From an uncultured Ruminococcus sp. (GTDB lineage Bacteria; Bacillota; Clostridia; Lachnospirales; Lachnospiraceae), in contig USFD01000078.1 in assembly GCA_900553885.1 (NCBI GenBank), positions 1 to 15,147 of the forward strand: DNA of 15,147 nt, read 5' to 3'. The translations under genes and the position numbers were made by a program. Below are positions 7,974 through 14,800 of the stretch, piece after piece (within the stretch, counting starts at the first letter, position 1; every line of letters begins with the position of its first letter). Below the pieces are notes generated by a model. The model saw nothing but the letters and a program-made list of their open reading frames with translations, did no database searches and was not told the origin of the DNA.

Positions 7974-8046
7974 TAGAAACTATAAAGCCTGGATTTATGC
8001 CCCTCCGCCAGTCGGGTGAGTACTCTCCCGGCTGAGTTATGTTTCC
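7974..8046 (-). pseudogene. Decayed tRNA, probably former tRNA-Val(GAC)
   Basis: The minus strand has exact class I tRNA geometry: 7-bp acceptor span, TA, a 4-bp D stem (ACTC/GAGT) with loop AGCCGGGA, a 17-nt anticodon arm, a 5-nt variable loop, a 17-nt T arm (ATAAA-TCCAGGC-TTTAT), acceptor return and discriminator A, 73 nt in all. Functional positions are broken. The anticodon stem CTCAC/GCGGA has only two Watson-Crick pairs. Position 33 is C, not U. The T loop TCCAGGC lacks the conserved TTCRA core. Acceptor pair 7-66 is A-A. The anticodon position still reads GAC, and the acceptor and D arm resemble my recollection of Clostridia tRNA-Val, with mostly transition changes; that comparison is from memory. 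An alternative palindrome (CGGG-T-GAGTACTC-T-CCCG on the plus strand) also spans the D and anticodon region. Confidence 0.7.
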
Positions 8047-8050
8047 GTAT

Positions 8051-8083
8051 GTAATAAAAAGCGACGCAATACGGATGCGCCGC
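8051..8083 (-). terminator. Intrinsic terminator of ssrA
   Basis: On the minus strand GCGGCGCA pairs with TGCGTCGC (8076-8083 with 8061-8068; seven Watson-Crick pairs and one G-U) around a 7-nt loop. It is followed at once by TTTTTATTAC. It lies 63 bases beyond the mature 3' end of the tmRNA and just before the decayed tRNA, so the latter should receive little transcription from ssrA. Confidence 0.8.
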
Positions 8084-8150
8084 AAGTGGAGTTTATCATA
8101 TTAGTATTAAACTCCGCCGCAGGTGTTCGCCACTTCGCGGTCAAGTGGAG
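8083..8150. repeat. Direct and inverted repeats in the ssrA 3' trailer
   Basis: CAAGTGGAG occurs at 8083-8091 and again at 8142-8150, where it overlaps the last bases of the tmRNA. Between them GGAGTTTA (8088-8095) and TAAACTCC (8108-8115) form a perfect 8-bp inverted repeat with a 12-nt A/T-rich loop. The trailer thus folds into at least one extra hairpin before the terminator. It may be a 3' processing signal, or scar tissue from a past integration at the ssrA 3' end. Confidence 0.45.
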
Positions 8151-8487
8151 CTGGCGGGAATCGAACCCGCGTCCAAAAACCCATCCCATGTACTTCTACT
8201 ATCATAGTCCGTTCTTTTTCATTCCCTCTGCCGTACGGAAACGAACATCCTTACGGATTCAGTAGCTTCATATTACGCCTGACGGCTCAAAGCTTTGCCG
8301 TCATCGTTTCTCACATGTTTGATACCGGATTCCTGATGTGTGAGTGCATCAGGAGCGGCATGCAGCATTTAGGCTGCAGCTAATTCGTAATTATCGTTAG
8401 CGTTTAATTTTAAATTTGCGATTTAACGCATCAGCCTGCGGATAGCTTCTCCATCTTCAGAATCCCTGTCGAAACCAGTACAACCCC
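8146..8487 (-). ncRNA. ssrA: tmRNA (trans-translation RNA)
   Basis: This 342-nt RNA acts as both tRNA and mRNA to rescue stalled ribosomes and tag the unfinished protein for destruction. The minus strand starts GGGGTTG followed by TACTGGTTTCGACAGGG, the standard tmRNA 5' end. It finishes with GGACGCGGG-TTCGATT-CCCGC and CAGCTCCA, so the acceptor GGGGTTG/CAGCTCC includes the alanine G-U pair at position 3-70. The tag frame (minus strand, 8401 down to 8369) begins GCT AAC GAT and ends GCC TAA, encoding ANDNYELAAA. With the alanine delivered by the tmRNA itself the tag would be AANDNYELAAA. Pseudoknot sequences lie between the tag and the T arm. CCA is not encoded. It has its own promoter (8560-8588) and terminator (8051-8083). 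No protein partner gene (smpB) is in the window. Confidence 0.97.
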
Positions 8488-8495
8488 TGGTTGTT

Positions 8496-8526
8496 CGTAC
8501 AGAAGAAGGAAAGAATATTCTGTACG
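8496..8526. promoter_or_regulatory. 9-bp palindrome in the pre-tmRNA leader
   Basis: CGTACAGAA (8496-8504) and TTCTGTACG (8518-8526) are perfect inverted repeats around 13 bases. Relative to the predicted ssrA start near 8552 this lies in the transcribed leader, ending 8 bases before the mature 5' end at 8487. It would form a hairpin in the precursor next to the RNase P cut site. A dimeric repressor operator is the alternative. Confidence 0.5.
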
Positions 8527-8559
8527 GATAAAATATATGCCAACGACTGCACAATATAT

Positions 8560-8588
8560 AATATAGGACCGGGCGGCCGAAAAGTCAA
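8560..8588 (-). promoter_or_regulatory. ssrA promoter
   Basis: On the minus strand TTGACT (8588-8583, five of six -35 positions) is followed after exactly 17 bases by TATATT (8565-8560, five of six -10 positions). The spacer is unusually GC-rich (CGGCCGCCCGG). Transcription should begin near 8552, giving a leader of about 65 nt that RNase P would remove. Confidence 0.7.
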
Positions 8589-8671
8589 GAAATATCATTA
8601 TTTAAATGACAAAAGGTTAAAAAAATTTAACATATTGAAAACAGTGAAAACTGGATTTTTTACAGCAGATA

Positions 8672-8709
8672 TGTGATAATATGTAACGGACAAGCCGGAG
8701 GGTCCGGCT
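8672..8709 (+). promoter_or_regulatory. Promoter and leader hairpin of the phospholipase-like gene
   Basis: TGTGATAAT (8672-8680) is an extended -10 element; the -35 position (around 8652) is poor. Transcription would start near 8687. AGCCGGA (8693-8699), loop GGG and TCCGGCT (8703-8709) then form a perfect 7-bp stem close to the mRNA 5' end, well before the ribosome binding site. A short A/T palindrome GTTAAA-AAAA-TTTAAC (8616-8631) lies upstream of the promoter and could be an operator. Confidence 0.5.
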
Positions 8710-8747
8710 GGAAGTCCATGATAAAGCGACAGAAAAGAGGAGTATAT

Positions 8748-9569
8748 ATGCCTACAACATATGCACATTATAAATTTGGAAAAGAAGTAATCAGCGCTCT
8801 GCCGAGACCTCTTCAGACATCAATAGAGCAGAATAGAGAGCTTTTTGATATGGGACTGCACGGACCGGATCTGCTGTTTTATTACAGACCGGCTATAAAA
8901 AATGCGGTCAACACTCAGGGGTATGCCCTGCATGATAAAATGGCGGATATCTTTTTTGAAAATGCGGTTCATGTAATTGAAAATTCAGAAAATCCGGGGG
9001 CTGCAAGAGCGTATATCTATGGAGTGATCTGCCATTTTGCGCTTGACAGTGAATGCCATCCGTATATCGAAAAAATGATTCAGACAAGCGGTATCAGTCA
9101 TTCGGAGATAGAGATGGAGTTCGACCGGCTTTTAATGAAAGAAGACTATATCAATCCGGTGCGCCATCTGTCAACCGGACACATTCATCCGAGCATAGAG
9201 AATGGGGAAGTGATCGCGCCTTTTTATCAGGATGTTACGCCACGGATTATAGAAAAGTGCATGAAGTCCATGATATTTTATCATAAAGTACTGCTGGCTC
9301 CGGGTAAGACGAAGAGAAAACTGCTTTTTGGCGGTATGAAACTGATCGGGGCTTATGATGGGATGCATGGCATGGTAATGAGTCTTGAGCCGAATCCGGA
9401 ATGCAGAGAATACTGCCGGCTTCTGAAACGGCTGTTTGCAGGCGCAGTGCCTCTTGCAGCCGGGCTGATTATCCAGTATCAGAAAAGACTTTTCCAGGGC
9501 GGCGAGCTGCCTTCCCGGTTCCACCGGACATTCGGAGCAGGAGAAAACTGGGAAGAACTGCGGCTGTAG
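8748..9569 (+). CDS. Zinc-dependent phospholipase C-like protein (PF00882 type)
   Basis: A 273-residue protein of the zinc-dependent phospholipase C family, relatives of the catalytic half of clostridial alpha-toxin and Bacillus cereus PLC. Such enzymes cleave phospholipid head groups with a cluster of zinc ions. Candidate metal ligands are H7 (TYAHYKFG), H38 and D41 (GLHGPD), H62-D63 (LHDK), H96, D100 and H104 (ICHFALDSECHPY), and H118 and E122 (HSEIEMEFD). There is no signal peptide and no C2-like lipid-binding domain, so this is the short, apparently cytoplasmic subfamily, whose real substrate is unknown to me. The start at 8748 is chosen because AGAGGAG (8736-8742) lies five bases before it and the conserved domain begins at once; an ATG at 8673 would add 25 unrelated residues and overlap the promoter. 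The next gene follows after 90 bases without an obvious promoter or terminator, so the two may be co-transcribed. Confidence 0.85.
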   Translation: MPTTYAHYKFGKEVISALPRPLQTSIEQNRELFDMGLHGPDLLFYYRPAIKNAVNTQGYALHDKMADIFFENAVHVIENSENPGAARAYIYGVICHFALDSECHPYIEKMIQTSGISHSEIEMEFDRLLMKEDYINPVRHLSTGHIHPSIENGEVIAPFYQDVTPRIIEKCMKSMIFYHKVLLAPGKTKRKLLFGGMKLIGAYDGMHGMVMSLEPNPECREYCRLLKRLFAGAVPLAAGLIIQYQKRLFQGGELPSRFHRTFGAGENWEELRL

Positions 9570-9659
9570 AGTGGCGCACCAGACCGGAAATACAGAAGAA
9601 AGCAATGGGGACAGAAACAAAGGAAAGACATCAAAGAAAAGGAAAGAGAGAGCAAAGAA

Positions 9660-10910
9660 ATGAAATTTAAGCTGACTTCACTGGAAAAGAAATGGATACT
9701 TTATGATGTGGGAAATTCAGCATTTACCATGATGGTATCCACAATATTTCCGATTTATTTTAACTCCCTTGCGGAAGGCGCAGGAATATCGGATGTAAAC
9801 TATCTTGCGTACTGGGGATATGCCACTTCGATCTGTACACTGATCGTGGCCATTCTTGGACCGACGCTGGGCGCGGTGGCTGATACGAAGAATTTTAAGA
9901 AGATTATATTCTCCATATCTATGGGAATCGGAGTCTTCGGATGCATTCTGCTGGGATTTTTATCTTCCTGGCTCTGGTTCCTCGGGGTATTTGTACTCGC
10001 AAAAACAGGTTACTCTGCCAGCCTGATTTTTTATGACGCCATGCTGACTGATGTGACGGAGCCGGAGCGGATGGATGCTGTCTCATCGCATGGATATGCA
10101 TGGGGATATATCGGCAGCTGTGTTCCGTTTATTGCATGTCTGGGTATTGTGCTGGGAGCCGGGAAACTGGGGATTGGTACTCAGACGGCAATGATCCTTG
10201 CATTTATGATTACAGCGCTCTGGTGGCTGGGTTCCTCGGTCCCGCTGCTGCGTTCTTACCGCCAGAAATATTTCTCAGAGGCAGACGGACATGTGGTGCG
10301 CAATAGTTTTAAAAGGCTGGGAAGAACCTTTCTTGAACTGACGAAACAAAAGCATATTTTTGTTTTCCTGCTTGCATTTTTCTTCTATATTGACGGGGTT
10401 TATACCATAATTGATATGGCGACTGCATACGGCCAGGCACTTGGTCTGGACAGTACAGGCCTTCTCCTGGCGCTTCTGGTAACGCAGATTGTTGCCTTCC
10501 CGTGCGTTCTCTTTTTCAGCAGACTTGTGAAGAAGGTGCGGCCGGAGACGATCATCACGATATGTATTGCGGCATATTTCTGTATCGCGGTCTACGCATA
10601 CTGGCTGGATACACAGCTTGATTTCTGGATTCTGGCAGTTCTTGTCGGTATGTTCCAGGGAACGATCCAGGCGCTGTCCCGCTCGTATTTTGCAAAAATT
10701 ATTCCGGCAGAGAAGTCCGGAGAGTTCTTCGGGATTTATGACATCTGCGGCAAGGGGGCATCTGTGGTCGGAACTGCTCTTGTTTCAGTTATGAGCCAGC
10801 TGACGAAAAGTACCAATATAGGCGTCAGTGCTTTGTCTGTAATGTTCCTGATCGGATTTGTACTGTTTCGTTATTCGGCAAAACTCAATGCCGGACGGAA
10901 GGGGAGGTAA
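9660..10910 (+). CDS. UMF1-family MFS permease (Atg22-like)
   Basis: A 416-residue integral membrane protein with about twelve hydrophobic segments, the normal size for a UMF1-family major facilitator. Family signs are the N-terminal KWILYDVGNSAFTMMVSTIF (residues 11-30), matching the YDxGNSAF motif. The cytoplasmic loop GAVADTKNFKK (71-81) corresponds to the MFS loop 2-3 motif. The SRSYFAKIIPAEKSGEFFG stretch lies near the tenth and eleventh segments. Relatives include fungal Atg22 vacuolar amino acid exporters; the substrate of bacterial members is mostly unknown, and none is proposed here. The ribosome binding region is a purine-rich run (GGAAAGAGAG, 9641-9650) rather than a clean site, suggesting modest translation or coupling to the upstream phospholipase-like gene. 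The frame is intact. A strong hairpin lies 61 bases after the stop. Confidence 0.9.
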   Translation: MKFKLTSLEKKWILYDVGNSAFTMMVSTIFPIYFNSLAEGAGISDVNYLAYWGYATSICTLIVAILGPTLGAVADTKNFKKIIFSISMGIGVFGCILLGFLSSWLWFLGVFVLAKTGYSASLIFYDAMLTDVTEPERMDAVSSHGYAWGYIGSCVPFIACLGIVLGAGKLGIGTQTAMILAFMITALWWLGSSVPLLRSYRQKYFSEADGHVVRNSFKRLGRTFLELTKQKHIFVFLLAFFFYIDGVYTIIDMATAYGQALGLDSTGLLLALLVTQIVAFPCVLFFSRLVKKVRPETIITICIAAYFCIAVYAYWLDTQLDFWILAVLVGMFQGTIQALSRSYFAKIIPAEKSGEFFGIYDICGKGASVVGTALVSVMSQLTKSTNIGVSALSVMFLIGFVLFRYSAKLNAGRKGR

Positions 10911-10971
10911 GTTACGGGTCCCGCTGATACGCAGGAACAGAAGGTGGTTTTGATATGCCGGCATGATGCAG

Positions 10972-11002
10972 CATCCGCTCTTCCCGGGGAAAAGAGCGGA
11001 TG
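10972..11002. terminator. 11-bp hairpin after the MFS gene
   Basis: CATCCGCTCTT (10972-10982) and AAGAGCGGATG (10992-11002) pair perfectly over 11 bp around CCCGGGGAA. Its place, between the permease stop and the next promoter, fits a terminator. The plus strand continues GGGAATTCTG with no U-run, so it may be a 3' mRNA-protecting stem or a factor-assisted terminator. Confidence 0.5.
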
Positions 11003-11065
11003 GGAATTCTGTGGAATATGAAATTATGAAATTAATCTGAAATCGGACATATTCACAATAATTCA

Positions 11066-11074
11066 TGTTATAAT
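11066..11074 (+). promoter_or_regulatory. Extended -10 promoter of the ABC operon
   Basis: TGTTATAAT at 11066-11074 is a perfect extended -10 element, identical to the one before the adhesin. Upstream GGACAT (11045-11050) is a poor -35 at 18-base spacing. Transcription would start near 11081 and give a leader of about 67 nt. Confidence 0.6.
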
Positions 11075-11091
11075 TAAACAGGAAACTTAAG

Positions 11092-11117
11092 AAGCGGGTA
11101 CATGGTATCCGCTTTTC
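11092..11117 (+). promoter_or_regulatory. Leader stem-loop with short U-run before the ABC operon
   Basis: AAGCGGGTA (11092-11100), loop CATGG and TATCCGCTT (11106-11114) form a 9-bp stem with one G-U, followed by TTCTGTAT so that TTTTC straddles the stem end. It lies between the predicted start site and the ribosome binding site (AGGAG, 11136-11140). This resembles a weak intrinsic terminator inside a leader, hence a possible attenuator; a 5' stabilising stem is equally possible. No competing antiterminator stem was found by eye. Confidence 0.45.
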
Positions 11118-11147
11118 TGTATCAGATTACTTCTCAGGAGAAAACAG

Positions 11148-11852
11148 ATGGACGAATTCGTAAAACTGCAGAATATTACAAAAATATATAAAATGGGAGA
11201 AGTGGAGATCCGCGCGGCGGACGGAATCAGTTTTTTTGTGAAAAAAGGCGAGTTTGTTGTGATTGTGGGTCCAAGCGGTGCAGGAAAGACCACAGTTCTC
11301 AATATCCTTGGAGGAATGGATACCGCCACAGAGGGAACCCTTCTGGTGGACGGACGGAATATTACAAAGTACAATGCAAGACAGCTGACGGAATACCGCC
11401 GGGAAGATATCGGATTTGTGTTTCAGTTCTATAATCTGGTTCCGAATCTGACCGCTCTGGAAAATGTAGAGCTGGCCCTCCAGATCTGCCGGGATCCGCT
11501 GGATGCCCGCAAGGTTCTGGAAGAAGTCGGGCTGGGAGACCGCCTGAATAATTTTCCGGCGCAGCTTTCCGGCGGAGAGCAGCAGCGGGTGTCTATTGCC
11601 AGAGCTCTTGCGAAGAATCCGAAGCTTCTGCTCTGTGATGAACCGACAGGAGCGCTGGACTATAACACAGGAAAATCCATTCTGAAACTTCTTCAGAATA
11701 TGTGCAGGGAGCGGGGGATGACGGTGATTGTAATCACCCATAATCAGGCAATTGCGCCTATGGCGGACCGGCTGATACATATTAAAAACGGACGGGTATC
11801 GCAGATGGAGACAAATGAGCACCCAATGTCGATTGATGAGATAGAATGGTAG
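11148..11852 (+). CDS. ABC exporter ATP-binding protein, MacB/LolD type
   Basis: The 234-residue ATPase subunit powers the FtsX-like permease encoded directly after it. All catalytic motifs are present: Walker A GPSGAGKTT (41-49), Q-loop Q93 in FVFQFYN, signature LSGGEQQRV (140-148), Walker B LLLCDEP (160-166) with E165, D-loop GALD (168-171) and the switch histidine H198 in VITH. The N-terminal NITKIYKMGEVEIRAADGIS and the FYNLVPNLTALENVELAL stretch are typical of the MacB/LolD/FtsE-like group, which drives mechanotransmission or peptide and lipid export rather than classical import. AGGAG sits seven bases before the ATG. The stop TAG is 8 bases before the chosen permease start, so the two should be translated together. 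Whether the substrate is an antimicrobial peptide, a lipid or a protein cannot be told from the sequence, and no sensor kinase or regulator gene is visible. Confidence 0.95.
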   Translation: MDEFVKLQNITKIYKMGEVEIRAADGISFFVKKGEFVVIVGPSGAGKTTVLNILGGMDTATEGTLLVDGRNITKYNARQLTEYRREDIGFVFQFYNLVPNLTALENVELALQICRDPLDARKVLEEVGLGDRLNNFPAQLSGGEQQRVSIARALAKNPKLLLCDEPTGALDYNTGKSILKLLQNMCRERGMTVIVITHNQAIAPMADRLIHIKNGRVSQMETNEHPMSIDEIEW

Positions 11853-11860
11853 GGAAACAG

Positions 11861-14800
11861 ATGAAGAAGAAAGCGTTGAGAAAAGATTTTTATATGGAAA
11901 TCCGGCGCAGCATGGGGCGTTTCCTGTCCATTTTTTTCATTGTGGCCATCGGGTGCGCTTTTTTTTCCGGTATCCGTTCTTCCGAGCCGGATATGCGTTA
12001 TTCCGGAGATGCTTATTTTGACGCGAAGAATCTGATGGATATCCAGGTTGTGAGCACCATGGGACTTACGGATGATGATCTGGCGGCCATTGAAAACGTG
12101 GACGGGATTGAGAAAGCAGAGGGAGGATACTCTGTGGATGTTCTGTGTACAGAGGGGGAAAATAAAATTGTAGTACACGTTATGTCCATGCTGCCTTCCA
12201 TGAATGAGGTACAGCTGGAGGAAGGACGTCTCCCCGGGAAGGAAGATGAATGTGCGGTAGATGTGGACTATCTGGAAGAGGGCAAACTGAAGATCGGGGA
12301 TACGATTACATTTTCCGGCGGCGGTGGCGACGAGATTACAGATACGCTTAAGACGGATACATTTACTATAGTAGGAGCGGTAAGCAGCCCGTGCTACATT
12401 TCCTTCCAGCGGGGCAGCACCACAATCGGAAACGGAAGTGTGGCCGCATTTGCTGTAGTTCCGGAGGAGAGTTTTTCCCTGGATGTCTATACTGAGATTG
12501 ATGCCCAGGTGGAAGGAGCAAAGGACCTGACGGCTTTTACAGACGCTTACGATGAACGGGTCGCAGAAGCGCTGGAGCGGGTAGAAGACATAAAAGAAGA
12601 ACGGCAGAAGGCCCGCTATGATGAGATTGTGGATGAGGCAGAGAAAGAGCTGGAAGACGCCCGGTCAGAAGTTGCGGACGCAGAGAAAGAGCTGGAGGAC
12701 GGCAGGGCGGAAGCAGAAGCTGAACTTGCCGACGCCCGGCAGCAGCTGGAAGACGCGCAGGCGGAAGTGGACGGCGGAAAGGCGCAGATAGAGTCATCCA
12801 GAGAGCAGCTGGAGGCGTCCAGAACGCAGCTTGCACAACGCCAGGAGGACCTGGACCGGGGAGAAGAGGAACTCAATGCCAATATAGATGCGCTTAACAG
12901 TCAGATCGATGAGCTGAATGCGGCCAAGGAGCAGTATAACACTCTTGCCGCCAGCGGCCGGACAGATGCGGTTACCATCGGGGCAATGAATACGCTCTAT
13001 GAAGAAATTCAGAAGGGGGAACAGGCTGTTGCGCAGGCACAGGCGCAGATCGAAGATGCGAAGGCAGAGCTGGAGTCCGGGCAGGAACAGATCAATGCCG
13101 GCTGGAAGCAGGTTGAGTCCGGCGAACAGGAACTGGCTGACGCGGAGGAAGAACTGGCTGATGCGGAGAAGGAAATAGCAGACGGCTGGGAAGAGTACCG
13201 GGAAGGAGAGGCAGAGGCCAGACAGGAGATCGCAGACGGAGAGCAGAAGATTGAGGATGCAAAACAGGAACTGGCGGATGCAGAACAGGAGATTCAGGAT
13301 CTGGAGGAACCGGAGTGGTATGTCTATGACCGCTCCAATCTTCCGGAGTACAGCGGATACGGAGAAAATGCGGATCGGATGCGGGCGATCGGCGAAGTCT
13401 TCCCGGCAATCTTCTTCCTTGTGGCAGCACTGATCAGTCTGACGACTATGACAAGAATGGTAGAGGAGCAGAGGACACAGATCGGAACCCTTAAGGCGCT
13501 GGGATATGAACGGCATTCTATTGCAGGAAAATATCTGGGCTATGCACTTCTGGCGACAGTCGCGGGAAGCCTGCTGGGAGTTCTGTTCGGCGAGAAAGTA
13601 TTTCCTTACATTATCATCAATGCTTACGGGATTATGTTTCAGCATATGCATGAGATCCGTCTCCCCTACAATCTGGTCTATGGAGTGGGAGCCGCGGCCG
13701 CGGCGCTGGCAAGTACCCTTCTTGCCACTCTTCTTGCATGCTATCGGGAACTGCGGGCACAGGCTGCCGAACTGATGCGCCCGCCTGCACCGAAGCAGGG
13801 ACAGAGAGTACTGCTGGAGCGGATAAATTTTATCTGGAAGCGGCTTAATTTTTCCTGGAAGGCCAGTGTGAGAAATCTGGTGAGGTATAAAAAGCGCCTG
13901 TTTATGACAATTTTCGGAATCGGCGGATGTATGGCACTGATGCTGGTAGGATTTGGACTGAAGGATTCTATTTTTGCTATCGTTGATCTTCAGTACAGCG
14001 AGATTCAGATGTATGACGGAAATATTATTCTCGAAGAGAACGCGACGGACGAGGAACGGTCCCGGATCGAAACGGAACTTGAAAAAGACAGGAGTATGGC
14101 GGGGCTGACGGAAGGTCTGCTGACATCTGTCAATGTAGGAAACGGAAAGGACTGGTATGATGTCTATCTGGATGTGCCGGCGGACATAAAGGAATTCTCT
14201 GATTTTGTCGTTTTCAGGGACCGGATTACGGATGAGCAGTATACGCTTGATAACACCGGTGCGATCCTTACGGAGAAAATGGCGTCAGAGCTGGACGTGG
14301 ATGCAGGGGATACGATTACCATACGGGACGAAGACCGGGGGGGTCTGCAGGTAAAGATCTCCGCAGTCTGCGAAAATTATCTTGGACATTACCTCTATAT
14401 GACTCCGGAAGTCTATGAGGAGGTCTATGGTGAAAGTCCGGACTATAATTCGATTTTCTATAAGACGGCGGACCGGACGACAGAGGAGGCCGAGCGTATC
14501 GGCGAGGAGGCGCTTGCCATGCCGGGCGCTTTGAGTATCAGCTATACAACAGATATGCGGGAACAGGTAAACAATATGCTGAGCTCGCTGGATCTGGTTA
14601 TCGCGGTACTGATCATATCCGCGGGAATGCTGGCGTTTGTAGTGCTCTACAATCTGAATAATATTAACATTACGGAACGGCAGAGAGAACTTGCTACTCT
14701 GAAAGTTCTTGGATTTTACAATAATGAGGTCTCCATGTATGTGTACCGGGAGAATATTCTGCTTACCTTTTTCGGAGCAGTTTTCGGAATTGTTCTGGGA

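Noticed and set aside
8123..8383. Plus-strand open frame of 86 codons
   Set aside because: It lies over ssrA, and the phrase GGNRTRVQKP is the well-known mistranslation of a tRNA-like T arm on the wrong strand.
8491..8676. Plus-strand open frame of 61 codons
   Set aside because: It overlaps the ssrA leader and promoter and has no ribosome binding site or family resemblance.
11127..11822. 231-codon minus-strand open frame over the ABC ATPase
   Set aside because: The plus strand encodes a complete ATPase with all motifs; the antisense product resembles nothing.
12794..13651. 285-codon minus-strand open frame inside the permease gene
   Set aside because: It is antisense to the coiled-coil repeat, whose GAG/GCG/CTG-rich codons keep the opposite frame open; it contains only low-complexity Leu/Arg/Cys sequence.
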